Program-made: the position numbers and the translations under genes
Assembly: GCA_002027195.1 (NCBI GenBank)
Contig: MWJO01000005.1
Location: 86,595-150,594 of the forward strand
DNA: 64,000 nucleotides
Source: Streptomyces sp. GKU 895
GTDB taxonomy: Bacteria; Actinomycetota; Actinomycetes; Streptomycetales; Streptomycetaceae
Direction: 5' to 3'
Shown: positions 8,029 through 17,679 of the stretch, piece by piece
Position numbering within the stretch: the stretch's first letter is position 1
Layout of the letters: each line of letters begins with the position of its first letter
The notes under the pieces: generated by a model
Seen by the model: the letters and a program-made list of their open reading frames with translations, nothing else
Database searches by the model: none
What the model was told of the DNA's origin: nothing

Positions 8029-9945
8029 TCAGCGCTCGTACAACGCCTCGATCTCCCGCGCGAACTCCTGCATCACCGTCTCCCTGCGCAGTTTCATCGA
8101 CGGCGTCAGGTGACCGTCCGCCTCCGTGAAGTCCCTCGGCAGCACCTCGAAGCGGCGGATGGATTCGGGGCGGGAGACGAGCTTGTTCGCCTCGTCCACC
8201 GCGCGTTGGATGATGGCCTGCAACTCGGCGTCGCCCGCGAGGAGTTCGGCGGGCACCGGGTGCTTGCCGTTCATCTGGCGCCAGTGGTTGATGCCGTCCA
8301 TGTCCAGGGTGATCAGGGCGGCGACGTAGGGGCGGCGGTCGCCCACCACCATGCACTGGGAGATCAGGGGGTGTTGGCGCAGCCAGTTCTCCAGGGGGGC
8401 GGGGCCACCGTCTTGCCGCCCGCCGTGATCAGGAGTTCCTTCTTCCTGCCCGTGATCGTCAGGTAGCCCTCGTCGTCCAGGCTGCCGATGTCCCCCGTCG
8501 CGAACCAGCCGTCGACCGACGCCGGGGTCACTCCGCCCGCGTTCGGGTCCCAGTAGCCGCGGAACACCGGGCCGCCGGCCAGCAGGATCTCGCCGTCCGC
8601 CGCTATCCGCACCCTCATGCCGGGCAGGGGCCAACCGACCGTGCCCAGGCGGGGCTTGAGCGGCGGGGTCACCGTCGCCGCGCCCGTCGTCTCCGTGAGG
8701 CCGTAGCCCTCGTAGATCTCCATGCCCGCCCCGGCGAAGAACGCCGCGATGTTGCGGCCGAGCGGGGAGCCGCCGGAGATGATGTGGCGCACACGGCCGC
8801 CCATGGCGTTGCGGATGCGGCGGTAGACCAGGGGATCGTAGAAGGTGCGGGCCGCCTTCAGCGCCGTACTCGGGCCGCCGCCCGTGCCCGCCGCCTTCTC
8901 CTCCATCGCCTCGCCGTAGCGGATCGCCACGTTCGCCGCGCGGTCGAAGGCCGAGACCCGGCCGCCGGCCTCCGCCTTGGCGCGCGCGTTGTTGAAGACC
9001 TTCTCCAGCATGTAGGGGATGGCGAGGAGGAACGTCGGGCGGAAACTCGACAGGTCCGCCAGCAGGTCGTCCGACTTCAGGCTCGGCGCGTGCCCCAGGC
9101 GGACCCTTGCGCGGACGCACGCCACCGCCACCATGCGGCCGAAGACATGGGACATGGGGAGGAAGAGGAGGGTCGCCAGCTCCTCGTCCGAGCGGGACTT
9201 GAAGACGGGGTGGAGGATCTCGATCGCGTTGTCGACCTCGGCGAGGAAGTTGCCGTGCGAGATCGCGCAGCCCTTGGGGCGGCCGGTGGTGCCGGAGGTG
9301 TAGACGACCGTCGCGAGGGTGTCGGGGACCAGCATGCCCCGGCGTACGTCGACTTCGGCGTCGGGGACGTGGCTGCCCAGTTCCGCCAGGCGCTCCACGT
9401 GGCCCTTCTCGATGACCCACAGGTGGCGCAGGTCGCAGCCGGTTCAACTCCGGGCCCAGGGCGGAGGCTTGGGAGACGGTCTCCGTCACCAGCGCCACCG
9501 CGCCCGAGTCCTGGAGGATCCAGCGGGTCTGGAAGACCGAGGACGTGGGGTAGATGGGGACCGTGACCAGACCGGCCGCCCAGGCGGCGAAGTCGAGGAG
9601 GGTCCACTCGTAGATCGTGCGGGCCATGACGGCGATGCGGTCGCCGGGGACCAGGCCCTCCGATATCAGGCCCTTCGCCAGCGCCAGCACCTGCGCGGCG
9701 AAGTCGGCCGAGGTCACGTCCGACCAACCGCCGTCCGGCGTACGGCGGCTGAGCACCCGGTCCCCCGGGCCCGCCTCCGCGTTCTCGAACGGCAGGTCGG
9801 CGAGGGAGCCGTGCGTCACCGGCGACACGACCGGCGGGACGGACACCTCGCGGACCTCGCCGTCCAGCCGACGTATCTCCGGTGCCACCAGCACGGGCGC
9901 GCCGTCGTAGTCGGTGGCAGCGGCGTAGGGCAGGGACGACGACAT
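8029..9945 (-). pseudogene. fadD: Long-chain fatty-acid-CoA ligase (FadD15-like) with two compensating frameshifts
   Basis: The start is the ATG at 9945, behind AGGAG. The N-terminal third is in one frame up to ALGPELNRL. The middle lies in another frame from the conserved CDLRHLWVIEKG segment near 9435 and includes the AMP-binding P-loop YTSGTTGRPKG, the A5 motif YEGYGLTETTG and ITGRKKELLITAGGK. The last ~125 residues (LENWLRQHPLISQ...EIEALYER) return to the first frame. The breaks lie at about 9441-9447 (one extra base) and in a G6 run at 8394-8399 (one base missing). Restored, it would be a full-length ~640-residue acyl-CoA synthetase activating fatty acids with ATP and CoA, consistent with the nearby thiolase, FabG and MaoC genes. 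Confidence 0.85.
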
Positions 9946-10232
9946 GGGCAGCTCCTGGGGCACGCAGCTCAATACCGCTCTGCTGCATAGGTACGCACCG
10001 GGCGTACCCGGACGTTCACCGGCGAGTGCGACTTGTGGGGTTACCGGCAGTCAGGTCTTGGGGACCCGGCGATCTTAGGAGGCCTACGTGGCGAGCTTGT
10101 GAGGGTTCGGGGAGGCTCCCGGGCCGGGTCTGTGCAACATCTGGCGCAAAGTGAGCCTTTGTCAGTTACGTGTGAACCAATGTCACGCCGGTGCGGCCGG
10201 GACGGCATCTCCGGCACCGCCGTCACCGCCCG

Positions 10233-11513
10233 CTACGGCCGTTCCAGTACCGCCGTCACCCCCTGCCCGCCCGCCGCGCACACCGAGATCAGTCCTCGCC
10301 CCGGGCCGCCCTGCTCGGCGAGCAGCTTGGCCAGCGTCGCCACGATCCGGGCGCCGGTCGCGGCGAAGGGGTGGCCGGTGGCGAGGGACGAGCCGGTCAC
10401 GTTCAGCCGGGCGCGGTCCACCGGGGTCAGCCCCGCCTTCTCCCAGGCCGCCAGCGTCGCCAGCACCTGGGACGCGAACGCCTCGTGGACCTCGATCAGG
10501 TCGAAGTCGTCGATGACCAGACCCGCCCGCTCCAGCATGCGCGGCACCGCGTGCGCCGGGGCCATCAGCAGGCCGTCCCCGGCCGGGTCCCCGGCGACGA
10601 AGTCCACGGCCGCCGTCTCGTACGCCGTCAGATACGCCAGCGGTTCCAGTCCGCGCTCCGCCGCCCACTCCTCCGAGGCGAGCAGGACGACCGCGGCGCC
10701 GTCGGTGAGCGGGGTCGAATTCCCGGCCGTCATGGTCGGGTCGGGGGCGTCGAGACCGAACACCGGTTTCAGGGCCGCGAGTTTCTCGGCCGTCGACCCC
10801 GGGCGCAGGTTCTGGTCGCGGTCCAGGCCGCGGAACGGCATCACCAGGTCCGCGAAGAAACCTCGCTCGTACGCCGCCGCCAGCCGCTGGTGACTCGTCG
10901 CCGCCAGCTCGTCCTGGGCCTCGCGCGTCACGCCCCACGCGCGTGCGGTGACGGCCGCGTGCTCGCCCATCGACAGGCCGGTGCGGGGCTCGGCGTTGCG
11001 CGGGATGTCGGGGATCAGATGCTTCGGGCGGAGCCTCGCCAGCTCCTTCAGCCGGCCGCCCGCCGACTTCGCCCTGCGGGCCGCCAGCAGGATGCGCCGC
11101 AGGTCGTCGTTGACGCCGAGCGGGGCGTCGCTCGCGGTGTCCGCGCCGCCCGCGATCGCGGACTCGGTCTGGCCGAGGGCGATCTTGTTGGCGGCGGCGA
11201 CGACGGCCTGGAGGCCGGTGCCGCAGGCCTGCTGGATGTCGTACGCCGGGGTCGTCGGCGCCAGCTTCGAGCCGAGGACCGTCTCGCGGGCCAGGTTGAA
11301 GTCGCGGGCGTGCTTGAGGACGGCCCCGGCGACGAACTCGCCCACCGCGCCCGGTTGTTCGAGCCCGAAACGGTCCACCAGGCCGTCGACCACCGCCGTC
11401 AGCATCTCCTGGTTGGAGGCGGTGGCGTAGGGGCCGTCGGAGCGGGCGAAGGGGACGCGGCTGCCGCCGATGATCGCGACCCGGCGCGTCACCGGTGCCT
11501 GAAGAAGGCTCAT
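10233..11513 (-). CDS. Thiolase (acetyl-CoA C-acetyltransferase, FadA/FadI-like)
   Basis: A complete 426-residue thiolase. The nucleophile is Cys97 in QQACGTG, the His loop is ATGHPFAATG near residue 370, and the second Cys is in CAAGGQG near the C-terminus. The ATG at 11513 has a strong AGGAGGAG ribosome-binding site. It catalyses reversible Claisen condensation or cleavage of acyl-CoAs in beta-oxidation or ketoacyl synthesis. It is divergent from the fabG/MaoC pair, with shared palindromic operators between them, so thiolase, reductase and dehydratase probably act in one acyl-CoA pathway. Confidence 0.95.
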   Translation of the reverse strand: MSLLQAPVTRRVAIIGGSRVPFARSDGPYATASNQEMLTAVVDGLVDRFGLEQPGAVGEFVAGAVLKHARDFNLARETVLGSKLAPTTPAYDIQQACGTGLQAVVAAANKIALGQTESAIAGGADTASDAPLGVNDDLRRILLAARRAKSAGGRLKELARLRPKHLIPDIPRNAEPRTGLSMGEHAAVTARAWGVTREAQDELAATSHQRLAAAYERGFFADLVMPFRGLDRDQNLRPGSTAEKLAALKPVFGLDAPDPTMTAGNSTPLTDGAAVVLLASEEWAAERGLEPLAYLTAYETAAVDFVAGDPAGDGLLMAPAHAVPRMLERAGLVIDDFDLIEVHEAFASQVLATLAAWEKAGLTPVDRARLNVTGSSLATGHPFAATGARIVATLAKLLAEQGGPGRGLISVCAAGGQGVTAVLERP

Positions 11514-11528
11514 CTCGACCTGCTCCTC

Positions 11529-11572
11529 CTGCGTGACATGGGACTGCGTGCCATGGACTGCGTGACATAGGA
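11529..11572. repeat. Three tandem 14-15-bp repeats in thiolase leader
   Basis: Three head-to-tail copies (CTGCGTGACATGGGA, CTGCGTGCCATGGA, CTGCGTGACATAGGA) lie directly upstream of the thiolase ribosome-binding site, in its transcript leader. They differ by only one or two bases. No function is known to me; they adjoin the operator palindromes. Confidence 0.7.
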
Positions 11573-11602
11573 TTACCTCCGGTAACCTTACTCCAGAGTA
11601 AG
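11573..11602. promoter_or_regulatory. Two adjacent palindromic operators between thiolase and fabG
   Basis: TTACC-TCC-GGTAA (11573-11585) is followed one base later by a perfect CTTACTC-CA-GAGTAAG (11587-11602). They lie in the divergent promoter region of the lipid genes. The symmetry and length fit a TetR-type regulator; the TetR gene at 14158-14802 in the same cluster is the obvious candidate, by position only. Confidence 0.6.
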
Positions 11603-11630
11603 CAAGAGAGCACCGAGTGGGGAGACGGCC

Positions 11631-12897
11631 ATGGCCGACCGTTATCTGCGCTTCACCGGCACCGCGCCGGGCCGTTTCCTGACCCGGCGCCTCGGGCTCC
11701 CGCAGCCCGCGGAACTGCGCCGCTGGTCAGCCGAGCGGCCCGCGCTGGACGGCGAGGTCCTCCACCTCACCGCCGGCAAGTCGGCCCCCGACCCCGCCGC
11801 GCCCCCGGCCGCCGTCGTCCTCGACGCCACCCACGTCCGGGACGTCGAAGGCCTCGCCGACGTGCACGCGGCCCTCGCACCCCGCGTCCGGTCCGTCGCG
11901 GCAAGCGGCCGGATCGTCGTCCTCGGTGCGCCCCTCGACCCCGCCGACCACCACCAGGCGGCCGCCCAGCAGGCCCTGGAAGGCTTCACGCGCTCGCTCG
12001 GCAAGGAGATCGGCCGGGGCAGGACGGTCAATCTCGTACGGCTCACCGACCAGGCCGCCGCCGAGTCCACCCTGCGCTTCCTGCTCTCCCCCAAGTCCGC
12101 CTATGTCAGCGGGCAGGTGATCGAGGTGGCCGAGGGGACCGGCCCCGCCGACCTCCGACTGGGAGCGGCCCCTCGCCGGGCGCACCGCCCTCGTCACCGG
12201 TGCCGCGCGCGGGATCGGCGCGGCCGTCGCCGAGACGCTCGCCAGGGACGGCGCGCGGGTCGTCGTCCTCGACGTACCGCAGGTCGAGGAGGACGCCCGG
12301 CGGCTCGCCGAGCGCCTCGGCGGCGAGGCCCTCGCCCTCGACATCACGGCCGCCGACGCGGGAGAGCGGATCGCGGCGGCGCTGCCCGACGGCCTCCACG
12401 TCCTGGTCCACAACGCGGGAATCACCCGTGACCGGCGCCTGGTCAACATGCCCGCGGAGCGCTGGACTCCGGTGCTGGAGGTGAACCTGGCGAGCGTGCT
12501 GCGCACGACGGACGCGCTGCTGTCGACGGGCACGCTCAGGCCGGGCGGCCGGATCGTCGCCACGGCCTCCATCGCGGGGCTCGCGGGCAACGCCGGGCAG
12601 ACCAACTACGGGGCGAGCAAGGCGGGCGTGGTCGGCCTGGTGCGCTCCCTCGCGCCGCGCGCGCTCGCCGAGCACGGAGTGACGGTCAACGCCGTCGCCC
12701 CCGGGTTCATCGAGACGAAGATGACGGCCGCGGTGCCCCTCTTCATCCGGGAGGCCGGTCGCCGGATGAACTCCCTCGCACAGGGCGGCCTTCCGGTCGA
12801 CGTGGCCGAGACGACGGCATGGCTCGCGCACCCGGCGTCGGGTGCGGTGAACGGGCAGGTCGTACGGGTCTGCGGCCAGAGCCTGCTGGGGGCGTGA
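11631..12897 (+). pseudogene. fabG: Two-domain 3-oxoacyl-ACP reductase (FabG4-like), frameshifted
   Basis: The N-terminal ~175 residues form a degenerate Rossmann domain without cofactor motif (MADRYLRFTGTAPGRF...YVSGQVIEVAEG), as in mycobacterial FabG4 (HMwFabG). The frame breaks at about 12150-12158, where one extra base separates it from the active SDR domain (DWERPLAGRTALVTGAARGIG). That domain has the NAG motif, catalytic YGASK and a C-terminal AWLAHPASGAVNG. Restored, the protein would be ~420 residues, the normal FabG4 length, and would reduce 3-oxoacyl-CoA/ACP. Its TGATG overlap with the MaoC gene shows an operon. A sequencing indel is a good alternative to real inactivation. Confidence 0.85.
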
Positions 12898-13751
12898 TGA
12901 CGGACGTCGTCCTGCGCCGCTCCCCCGCCCTCGCGCCCGTCCTGGCCCGGGGCGCGCTGCTGTCCCCCTTCAAGCGGCCCCGCCCCGACGCCGGCTTCCC
13001 CCGCACCCGGCTGGTCCTGCCCGACCTGCGCGTCGACCTGGCCCGGCTGGCGGCCTACGAGCGGGTGTGCGGGTTCGCGACCGGCGACGACGCGCTGCCG
13101 GTGACGTATCCGCATGTGCTCGGCTTCCCGCTGGCGATGCGGCTGATGAGCGGCCGGGACTTCCCGCTGCCGCTGCTCGGTCTGGTCCACACGTCGATCG
13201 GGATCACCCAGCACCGGCCGCTGCCCGCCACCGGTACGTACGAACTGAGCGTGTACGTCGCCGAGTTGGCTCCGCACCGGCGCGGCACGGAGGCGACGGT
13301 CGTCACCGAGGCGCGGGTCGGCCCGGACGTCGTATGGGAGTCGAGCAGCACGTACCTCGCACGGCACCGCACCACGACGGCGCCCGAGCCGGCAGCCGAG
13401 CGCCGAGAGCAGGCGCCCCTCCCCCCGCTCGCCGAATGGCGACTGGCCGGGGACATCGGCCGCCGGTACGCCGCCGCGTCCGGCGACCGCAACCCCATCC
13501 ACCTGCACCCGCTCACCGCCCGCCTCTTCGGATTCCCGCGGGCCATCGCGCACGGCATGTGGACGGTGGCCCGCTGCCTCGCCGCCCACGGCGCCCCTCA
13601 AGCAGGCGTGGTGCGGGCGGAGTTCAGGGCGCCGGTGCTGCTGCCGGGCACGGTGACGTACGGCGCGGAGGGCGACCGCTTCGAACTGCGGGGCGGGGAG
13701 CGCCTGCATGTGAGCGGCGTGGTGAACAGCCGCGTCAGCGACGGACGTTGA
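12897..13751 (+). CDS. MaoC-like (R)-hydroxyacyl dehydratase
   Basis: A 284-residue double hot-dog protein. The C-terminal half carries the hydratase-2 signature SGDRNPIHLHPLTARLFGFP with catalytic Asp and His, then AHGMW. The N-terminal half is a divergent hot-dog. The start ATG overlaps the fabG stop by one base. MaoC proteins hydrate or dehydrate 2-enoyl / 3-hydroxyacyl-CoA, the step next to FabG and thiolase. Its 3' end overlaps the convergent SLIGG protein by 17 bp. Confidence 0.9.
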   Translation: MTDVVLRRSPALAPVLARGALLSPFKRPRPDAGFPRTRLVLPDLRVDLARLAAYERVCGFATGDDALPVTYPHVLGFPLAMRLMSGRDFPLPLLGLVHTSIGITQHRPLPATGTYELSVYVAELAPHRRGTEATVVTEARVGPDVVWESSSTYLARHRTTTAPEPAAERREQAPLPPLAEWRLAGDIGRRYAAASGDRNPIHLHPLTARLFGFPRAIAHGMWTVARCLAAHGAPQAGVVRAEFRAPVLLPGTVTYGAEGDRFELRGGERLHVSGVVNSRVSDGR

Positions 13752-14088
13752 CGCCGCCGATGAGTCCCCAGGCGTCGATCCGCACGGTCGGCCCACCGGG
13801 AACGCTCGGGCCCTCGTCCCGTACCCCGCCCAGCCGGATTCCCCTGACCTCCACCCGCACCTCCGGCCGCACCCGCAGGCTCACACCGCCGATCAGGCTC
13901 AGCTTGGTGATGCGCAGTTCGGCGCCGTCCGGGATGTCGACGTCCGTGAGGTCGATGTCGGCGCCGCCGATGAGGGAGGCGGTGAGGGTGCGCTCGTGGA
14001 GCGTGGCACCGTCGAGGCGGTGACCGCCGATGAGGCTCACCTTGATGTCGGTCCTGCCCGGCCGCTGTTCCCCGCTTGTCTTCGTCAT
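13735..14088 (-). CDS. LiaF-like / cell-wall-active antibiotic response domain protein
   Basis: A 117-residue protein made of repeated beta turns: SLIGG occurs three times and GLIGG once, with LGG between. This is the beta-helix pattern of the LiaF C-terminal family (often found with DUF1707 in actinobacteria). No membrane segment is present and there is no DUF1707 half, so it is a stand-alone C-terminal domain. It may sense envelope stress, by family analogy only. Confidence 0.75.
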   Translation of the reverse strand: MTKTSGEQRPGRTDIKVSLIGGHRLDGATLHERTLTASLIGGADIDLTDVDIPDGAELRITKLSLIGGVSLRVRPEVRVEVRGIRLGGVRDEGPSVPGGPTVRIDAWGLIGGVNVRR

Positions 14089-14157
14089 GGGACGACCGTA
14101 CGGCCGGCGGATCCGCCTCCCCCAGTGTCCGTCGTCCGCCTTACCGCATGACAGGTG

Positions 14158-14802
14158 TCATGTCACCGGCGGCGCCCACGGCCGCCCCTCCATCAGGTCC
14201 CCCAGCCCGGCCCAGGCGAAGTTCATCAGCGTGGCCGCCGCCTGCCGTGCCGTGACACCCGGGGTGGCGTTGGCCCACGCGGCGAGCGACTCGGCGGCCC
14301 CCACCAGCGCCTCGGCGAGCCCGGCGACCTCCCGCTCGGCCAGATCGGGGTCCCGGTGCGCCTCCCGCGCCGCGACGACGATCAGCTGCGTCACGAACGC
14401 GACGATCTCCTCCCGCATCGCCGCGACCTCGGCGGCGAACGCCTCGCCGTGGATCCGTGCCTGGAGGTGCAGCACGGACCAGCCGTCGGGATTCTGGGCG
14501 GTGTGCGTGAAGAACGCCAGCAGCCCGTCCCAGAGTTGCCGGTCGGCGGGCTGGTCGGTGCGGACGCCGGAGCGCACGGCCTCGGTGAGCGCGTGCGCCT
14601 CACGGCGGATGCAGGCCGTGAAGAGGTCGTCCTTCGAGTTCAGGTACAGATACACCAACGGCTTGGAGACACCGGCGAGTTCGGCGATCTCGTCCATGGA
14701 GGCGGCCATGTACCCCCGGCGGCCGAAGGTCCGCACGGCGGCGTCCAGCATCTGCTGCTCACGGACCGCGCGCGGCATCCGCTTGGTCTTCACGGCACCC
14801 AT
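14158..14802 (-). CDS. TetR-family transcriptional regulator
   Basis: A 214-residue TetR regulator. The HTH covers residues ~10-55 (MLDAAVRTFGRRGYMAASMDEIAELAGVSKPLVYLY), followed by a helical ligand domain. It sits at the end of the fadD/thiolase/fabG/MaoC block and probably represses those genes with an acyl-CoA as inducer; the palindromes at 11573-11602 are candidate binding sites. That assignment is inference. Confidence 0.93.
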   Translation of the reverse strand: MGAVKTKRMPRAVREQQMLDAAVRTFGRRGYMAASMDEIAELAGVSKPLVYLYLNSKDDLFTACIRREAHALTEAVRSGVRTDQPADRQLWDGLLAFFTHTAQNPDGWSVLHLQARIHGEAFAAEVAAMREEIVAFVTQLIVVAAREAHRDPDLAEREVAGLAEALVGAAESLAAWANATPGVTARQAAATLMNFAWAGLGDLMEGRPWAPPVT

Positions 14803-14861
14803 GGCCCAAGACTAAGACGTCCGCCGGGGTGAGAGGACTTTGTGCGCGACCAGGACGTCGG

Positions 14862-15161
14862 CTAGGACGTCTGACCCTGCGCCCGGGCCGCGTCGTCCGC
14901 GATGTCCTCCTGGTTGCGGTTGGCCTCCAGGTTGGACTTCATCCGGTCGACGCGCTCGGCGACCTGGATGGAGGCGCGGTCGCGCTCCTTGCGCAGGACG
15001 ACGAAGCTGATCGGGGCCGAGATCACCAGGGAGAGCAGGACGACCCACATGCCGTTGGAGTCGCCGAGGCCGCGCGGGGCGACACCGGCGTAGACGAGGC
15101 CCCAGACGACCACGAGGCAGCCCACGAAGATCCCGAGGCGCATCAGTGTGTAGCGGAGCAT
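14862..15161 (-). CDS. DUF4229 small membrane protein
   Basis: A 99-residue protein with two hydrophobic helices (residues ~8-28 and ~38-57), then a basic RKERDRAS segment and an acidic/polar tail (EANRNQEDIADDAARAQ). This is the DUF4229 layout, widespread in actinobacteria next to menaquinone genes. Function unknown. Confidence 0.85.
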   Translation of the reverse strand: MLRYTLMRLGIFVGCLVVVWGLVYAGVAPRGLGDSNGMWVVLLSLVISAPISFVVLRKERDRASIQVAERVDRMKSNLEANRNQEDIADDAARAQGQTS

Positions 15162-15282
15162 CTCAATCCACTCTTCCGTTCCGGCTGAAAGTTCCCCTGA
15201 AAGTTCCCAAAGGGTGCCTTCCAGTGAAGCACGCCCGCTCCCCGATCTTGCAGGGGGTCCGAGGACGGCGGCGGCCTCAGCT

Positions 15283-15720
15283 CAGCGGGAGCCACATCAT
15301 GATGTCGTCGCGGTAGTCGTCCGCCGCCAACCGCAGCCCGTCCGGCACCCGGCCGACCTCCTTGTACCCGGCGGCCGCGTAGAACCGCTCCAGTCCCAGC
15401 CCGCCTCGCAGGGCTGACCCGGAGGGCCGGCTGCGGGCGACGGCCTTCTTCGGGTTCAACGCGCACCGCCCGCAGAGCCACTACGCCTGGCTCTGCACCG
15501 TCATGATCGACCCGGAGCTGCAGGGCGGCGGGAGCAGCCGATGCCGCCCCGCCGCGATCGACTCGGCGTAGCCGTCCACGCCCGGCCGTACGTCCTCGTA
15601 CGACGTCGTCCCGACGAACCCGACCGCCCCACCCGCGTTGTTCACGTCCACCCACAGCCGGGTCAGCCGGTCGAGGAGGCCGGGAGTGAGCTCGGGGTCG
15701 AGGCGGTACGTCAGGTCCAT
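15283..15720 (-). pseudogene. GNAT acetyltransferase gene with an internal inverted segment
   Basis: On the minus strand the gene starts at 15720 (MDLTYRLDPELTPGLLDRL) and reads normally to about 15533 (AGRHRLL). It resumes near 15410 with GGLGLERFYAAAGYKEVGR and ends at 15283 (DDIMMWLPLS). The missing core is on the plus strand between ~15411 and ~15531: it encodes ADPEGRLRATAFFGFNAHR and then HYAWLCTVMIDPELQGGG, the acetyl-CoA-binding motif A of GNAT enzymes. So about 120 bp has been flipped, and roughly 25-30 residues after the GGG motif are missing. CCCGCC (15400-15405) and GGCGGG (15527-15532) form a 6-bp inverted microhomology at the borders. The gene cannot encode a working enzyme as it stands; misassembly is the alternative. 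Confidence 0.8.
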
Positions 15721-15748
15721 GACCCCCGAGTCCAGGCAGGCCCCCCGC

Positions 15749-16396
15749 TCATCCCAGGGCCCGGGCCGCCACCTTCAGGTCGGAGACGAGGCCCTGGTAC
15801 GCGGCCTCCCGGTCGTCCGACCTCAGCACGGAGGACGGGTGCACGGTGGGCACCAGCCGCTCCGCCCGGCCGTGGATCTCCTCCTCCAGCACGGTCCCGC
15901 GCACCTGCGTCACCCGGAACGACGACCCGAGCAACGCCTTCCCGGCGGTGGCCCCGAGCACCACGATCAACTCCGGCTCGACGACCGCCAGTTCCGCCGC
16001 CAGCCAGGGCCCGCACGCGGTCATCTCCCGCAGGCTGGGCGCCTTGTGAATACGCCGCTTGCGGGGCTCGGCCTGCGTGAACTTGAAGTGCTTCACGGCG
16101 TTGGTGACGTACGCGTCCGCGGGGTCGATACCGGCTTCGGCGAGCGCCCGGTCGAGCAGCTTCCCGGCGGGACCGACGAAGGGTCTCCCCTGCCGGTCCT
16201 CCTGATCCCCGGGTTGCTCGCCGACGAGCATCAGGCGGGCGTGGGCGTCGCCGGCGCCGAAGACGGTCTGAGTGGCGTCCCGATGGAGCGGACAGCCACG
16301 ACAGTCGGCAGCGGCCCGACGCAGGGCGGGAAGCCCACCCCGGTCGGGCACAAAGGGCTCTGCGGTGTAGGCATCCTCGGGCGCCTTGCCAGACAT
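15749..16396 (-). CDS. udgX: UdgX-family uracil-DNA glycosylase
   Basis: A 215-residue family-4-like uracil-DNA glycosylase. It has the iron-sulfur cysteines (CRGCPLH near residue 33, others downstream), motif GEQPGDQEDRQGRPFVGPAG and the C-terminal HPSSVLRS. The insertion KRRIHKAPS is the hallmark loop of UdgX, whose His forms a covalent bond with the sugar after uracil excision. I start at the ATG at 16396 (MSGKAPEDAYTAEPF); an upstream extension looks non-coding. It acts in DNA repair of deaminated cytosine. Confidence 0.92.
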   Translation of the reverse strand: MSGKAPEDAYTAEPFVPDRGGLPALRRAAADCRGCPLHRDATQTVFGAGDAHARLMLVGEQPGDQEDRQGRPFVGPAGKLLDRALAEAGIDPADAYVTNAVKHFKFTQAEPRKRRIHKAPSLREMTACGPWLAAELAVVEPELIVVLGATAGKALLGSSFRVTQVRGTVLEEEIHGRAERLVPTVHPSSVLRSDDREAAYQGLVSDLKVAARALG

Positions 16397-16474
16397 GCGG
16401 CCCGAGTACCCACCTGAGGGGCGCGGGGAACTGCGCGACCAGCCCCCACGCACCCGCAGACAAAAACTGCGAAC

Positions 16475-17638
16475 TCAAACCCTCATCGGCTGCGGCGACT
16501 CCCGACGCCCCGCATCAGGCCCCTCGTACTCCCGAATGACCTCGTACCGGGTGTTCCGCTCCACCGGCCGGAATCCCGCATCCCGGATCAGATCCAGCAG
16601 ATCGTCCCGCGTCAGCTTGTTCGGCGTGCCGAAGTTGTCCGCGTCGTGGGTGATCTTGTACTCGACGACCGACCCGTCCATGTCATCGGCGCCATGCAGC
16701 AACGCGAGCTGCGCGGTCTGGACACCGTGCATGACCCAGAAGACCTTGACGTGCGGAACGTTGTCGAAGAGCAGCCGCGACACCGCGAACGTCTTCAGCG
16801 CCTCCGCACCCGTCGCCATCTGGGTACGCGCCTGGAGCCGGTTCCGTACCTTCCCGTCCTTCATGTCGACGAAGTCGTGCTGGTAGCGCAGCGGGATGAA
16901 GACCTGGAAGCCGCCGGTCTCGTCCTGGAGCTCACGCAGCCGCAGCACGTGGTCCACCCGGTGCCGCGGCTCCTCGATGTGGCCGTACAGCATGGTGCAC
17001 GGGGTCTTCAGCCCCTTCTCGTGCGCCAGCCGGTGGATGCGGGACCAGTCCTCCCAGTGGGTCCTGTGGTCCACGATGTGCTGCCGGACCTCCCAGTCGA
17101 AGATCTCCGCGCCGCCACCGGTGAGGGACTCCAGACCCGCGTCGATCAGCTCGTCGAGGATCTCGCTCGCGCTCAGCCCGCTGATCGTCTCGAAGTGGTG
17201 GATCTCCGTCGCCGTGAAGGCCTTCAGCGACACGTCCGGCAGCGCGGCCTTCAGTTCGCGCAGCGAGCGCGGGTAGTAGCGCCACGGCAGGTTCGGGTGC
17301 AGGCCGTTGACGATGTGCAGCTCGGTGAGGTTCTCGCCCTCCATCGCCTTCGCGAGCTTCACCGCCTCCTCGATGCGCATCGTGTACGCGTCCTTCTCCC
17401 CCGGCTTGCGCTGGAAGGAGCAGTAGGCGCAGGAGGCGGTGCACACGTTGGTCATGTTGAGGTGCCGGTTGACGTTGAAGTGGACCACGTCACCGTTCTT
17501 GCGCGTCCGCACCTCGTGCGCGAGACCGCCGAGCCAGGCCAGGTCGTCCGACTCGTAGAGCGCGATGCCGTCCTCACGGGTCAGCCGCTCACCGGCCCTG
17601 ACCTTCTGCTCCAGCTCGCGCTTGAGCCCGACGTCCAT
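16475..17638 (-). CDS. mqnE: Aminofutalosine synthase MqnE (radical SAM)
   Basis: A 387-residue radical SAM enzyme. The [4Fe-4S] motif is CTASCAYC (C-x3-C-x2-C) near residue 75, followed by SFQRKPGEKDAYTM and HIVNGLHP. MqnE joins SAM and 3-[(1-carboxyvinyl)oxy]benzoate to make aminofutalosine in the futalosine route to menaquinone. The start at 17638 (MDVGLKRELEQKV) follows an AAGGTG sequence; the frame is open further upstream but low-complexity. mqnM, mqnP and mqnL lie in the same direction upstream, interrupted only by an Lrp gene. Confidence 0.96.
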   Translation of the reverse strand: MDVGLKRELEQKVRAGERLTREDGIALYESDDLAWLGGLAHEVRTRKNGDVVHFNVNRHLNMTNVCTASCAYCSFQRKPGEKDAYTMRIEEAVKLAKAMEGENLTELHIVNGLHPNLPWRYYPRSLRELKAALPDVSLKAFTATEIHHFETISGLSASEILDELIDAGLESLTGGGAEIFDWEVRQHIVDHRTHWEDWSRIHRLAHEKGLKTPCTMLYGHIEEPRHRVDHVLRLRELQDETGGFQVFIPLRYQHDFVDMKDGKVRNRLQARTQMATGAEALKTFAVSRLLFDNVPHVKVFWVMHGVQTAQLALLHGADDMDGSVVEYKITHDADNFGTPNKLTRDDLLDLIRDAGFRPVERNTRYEVIREYEGPDAGRRESPQPMRV

Positions 17639-17679
17639 GGGGGTCACACCTTTCTCCGACGACTTCGACAACCGTACGT

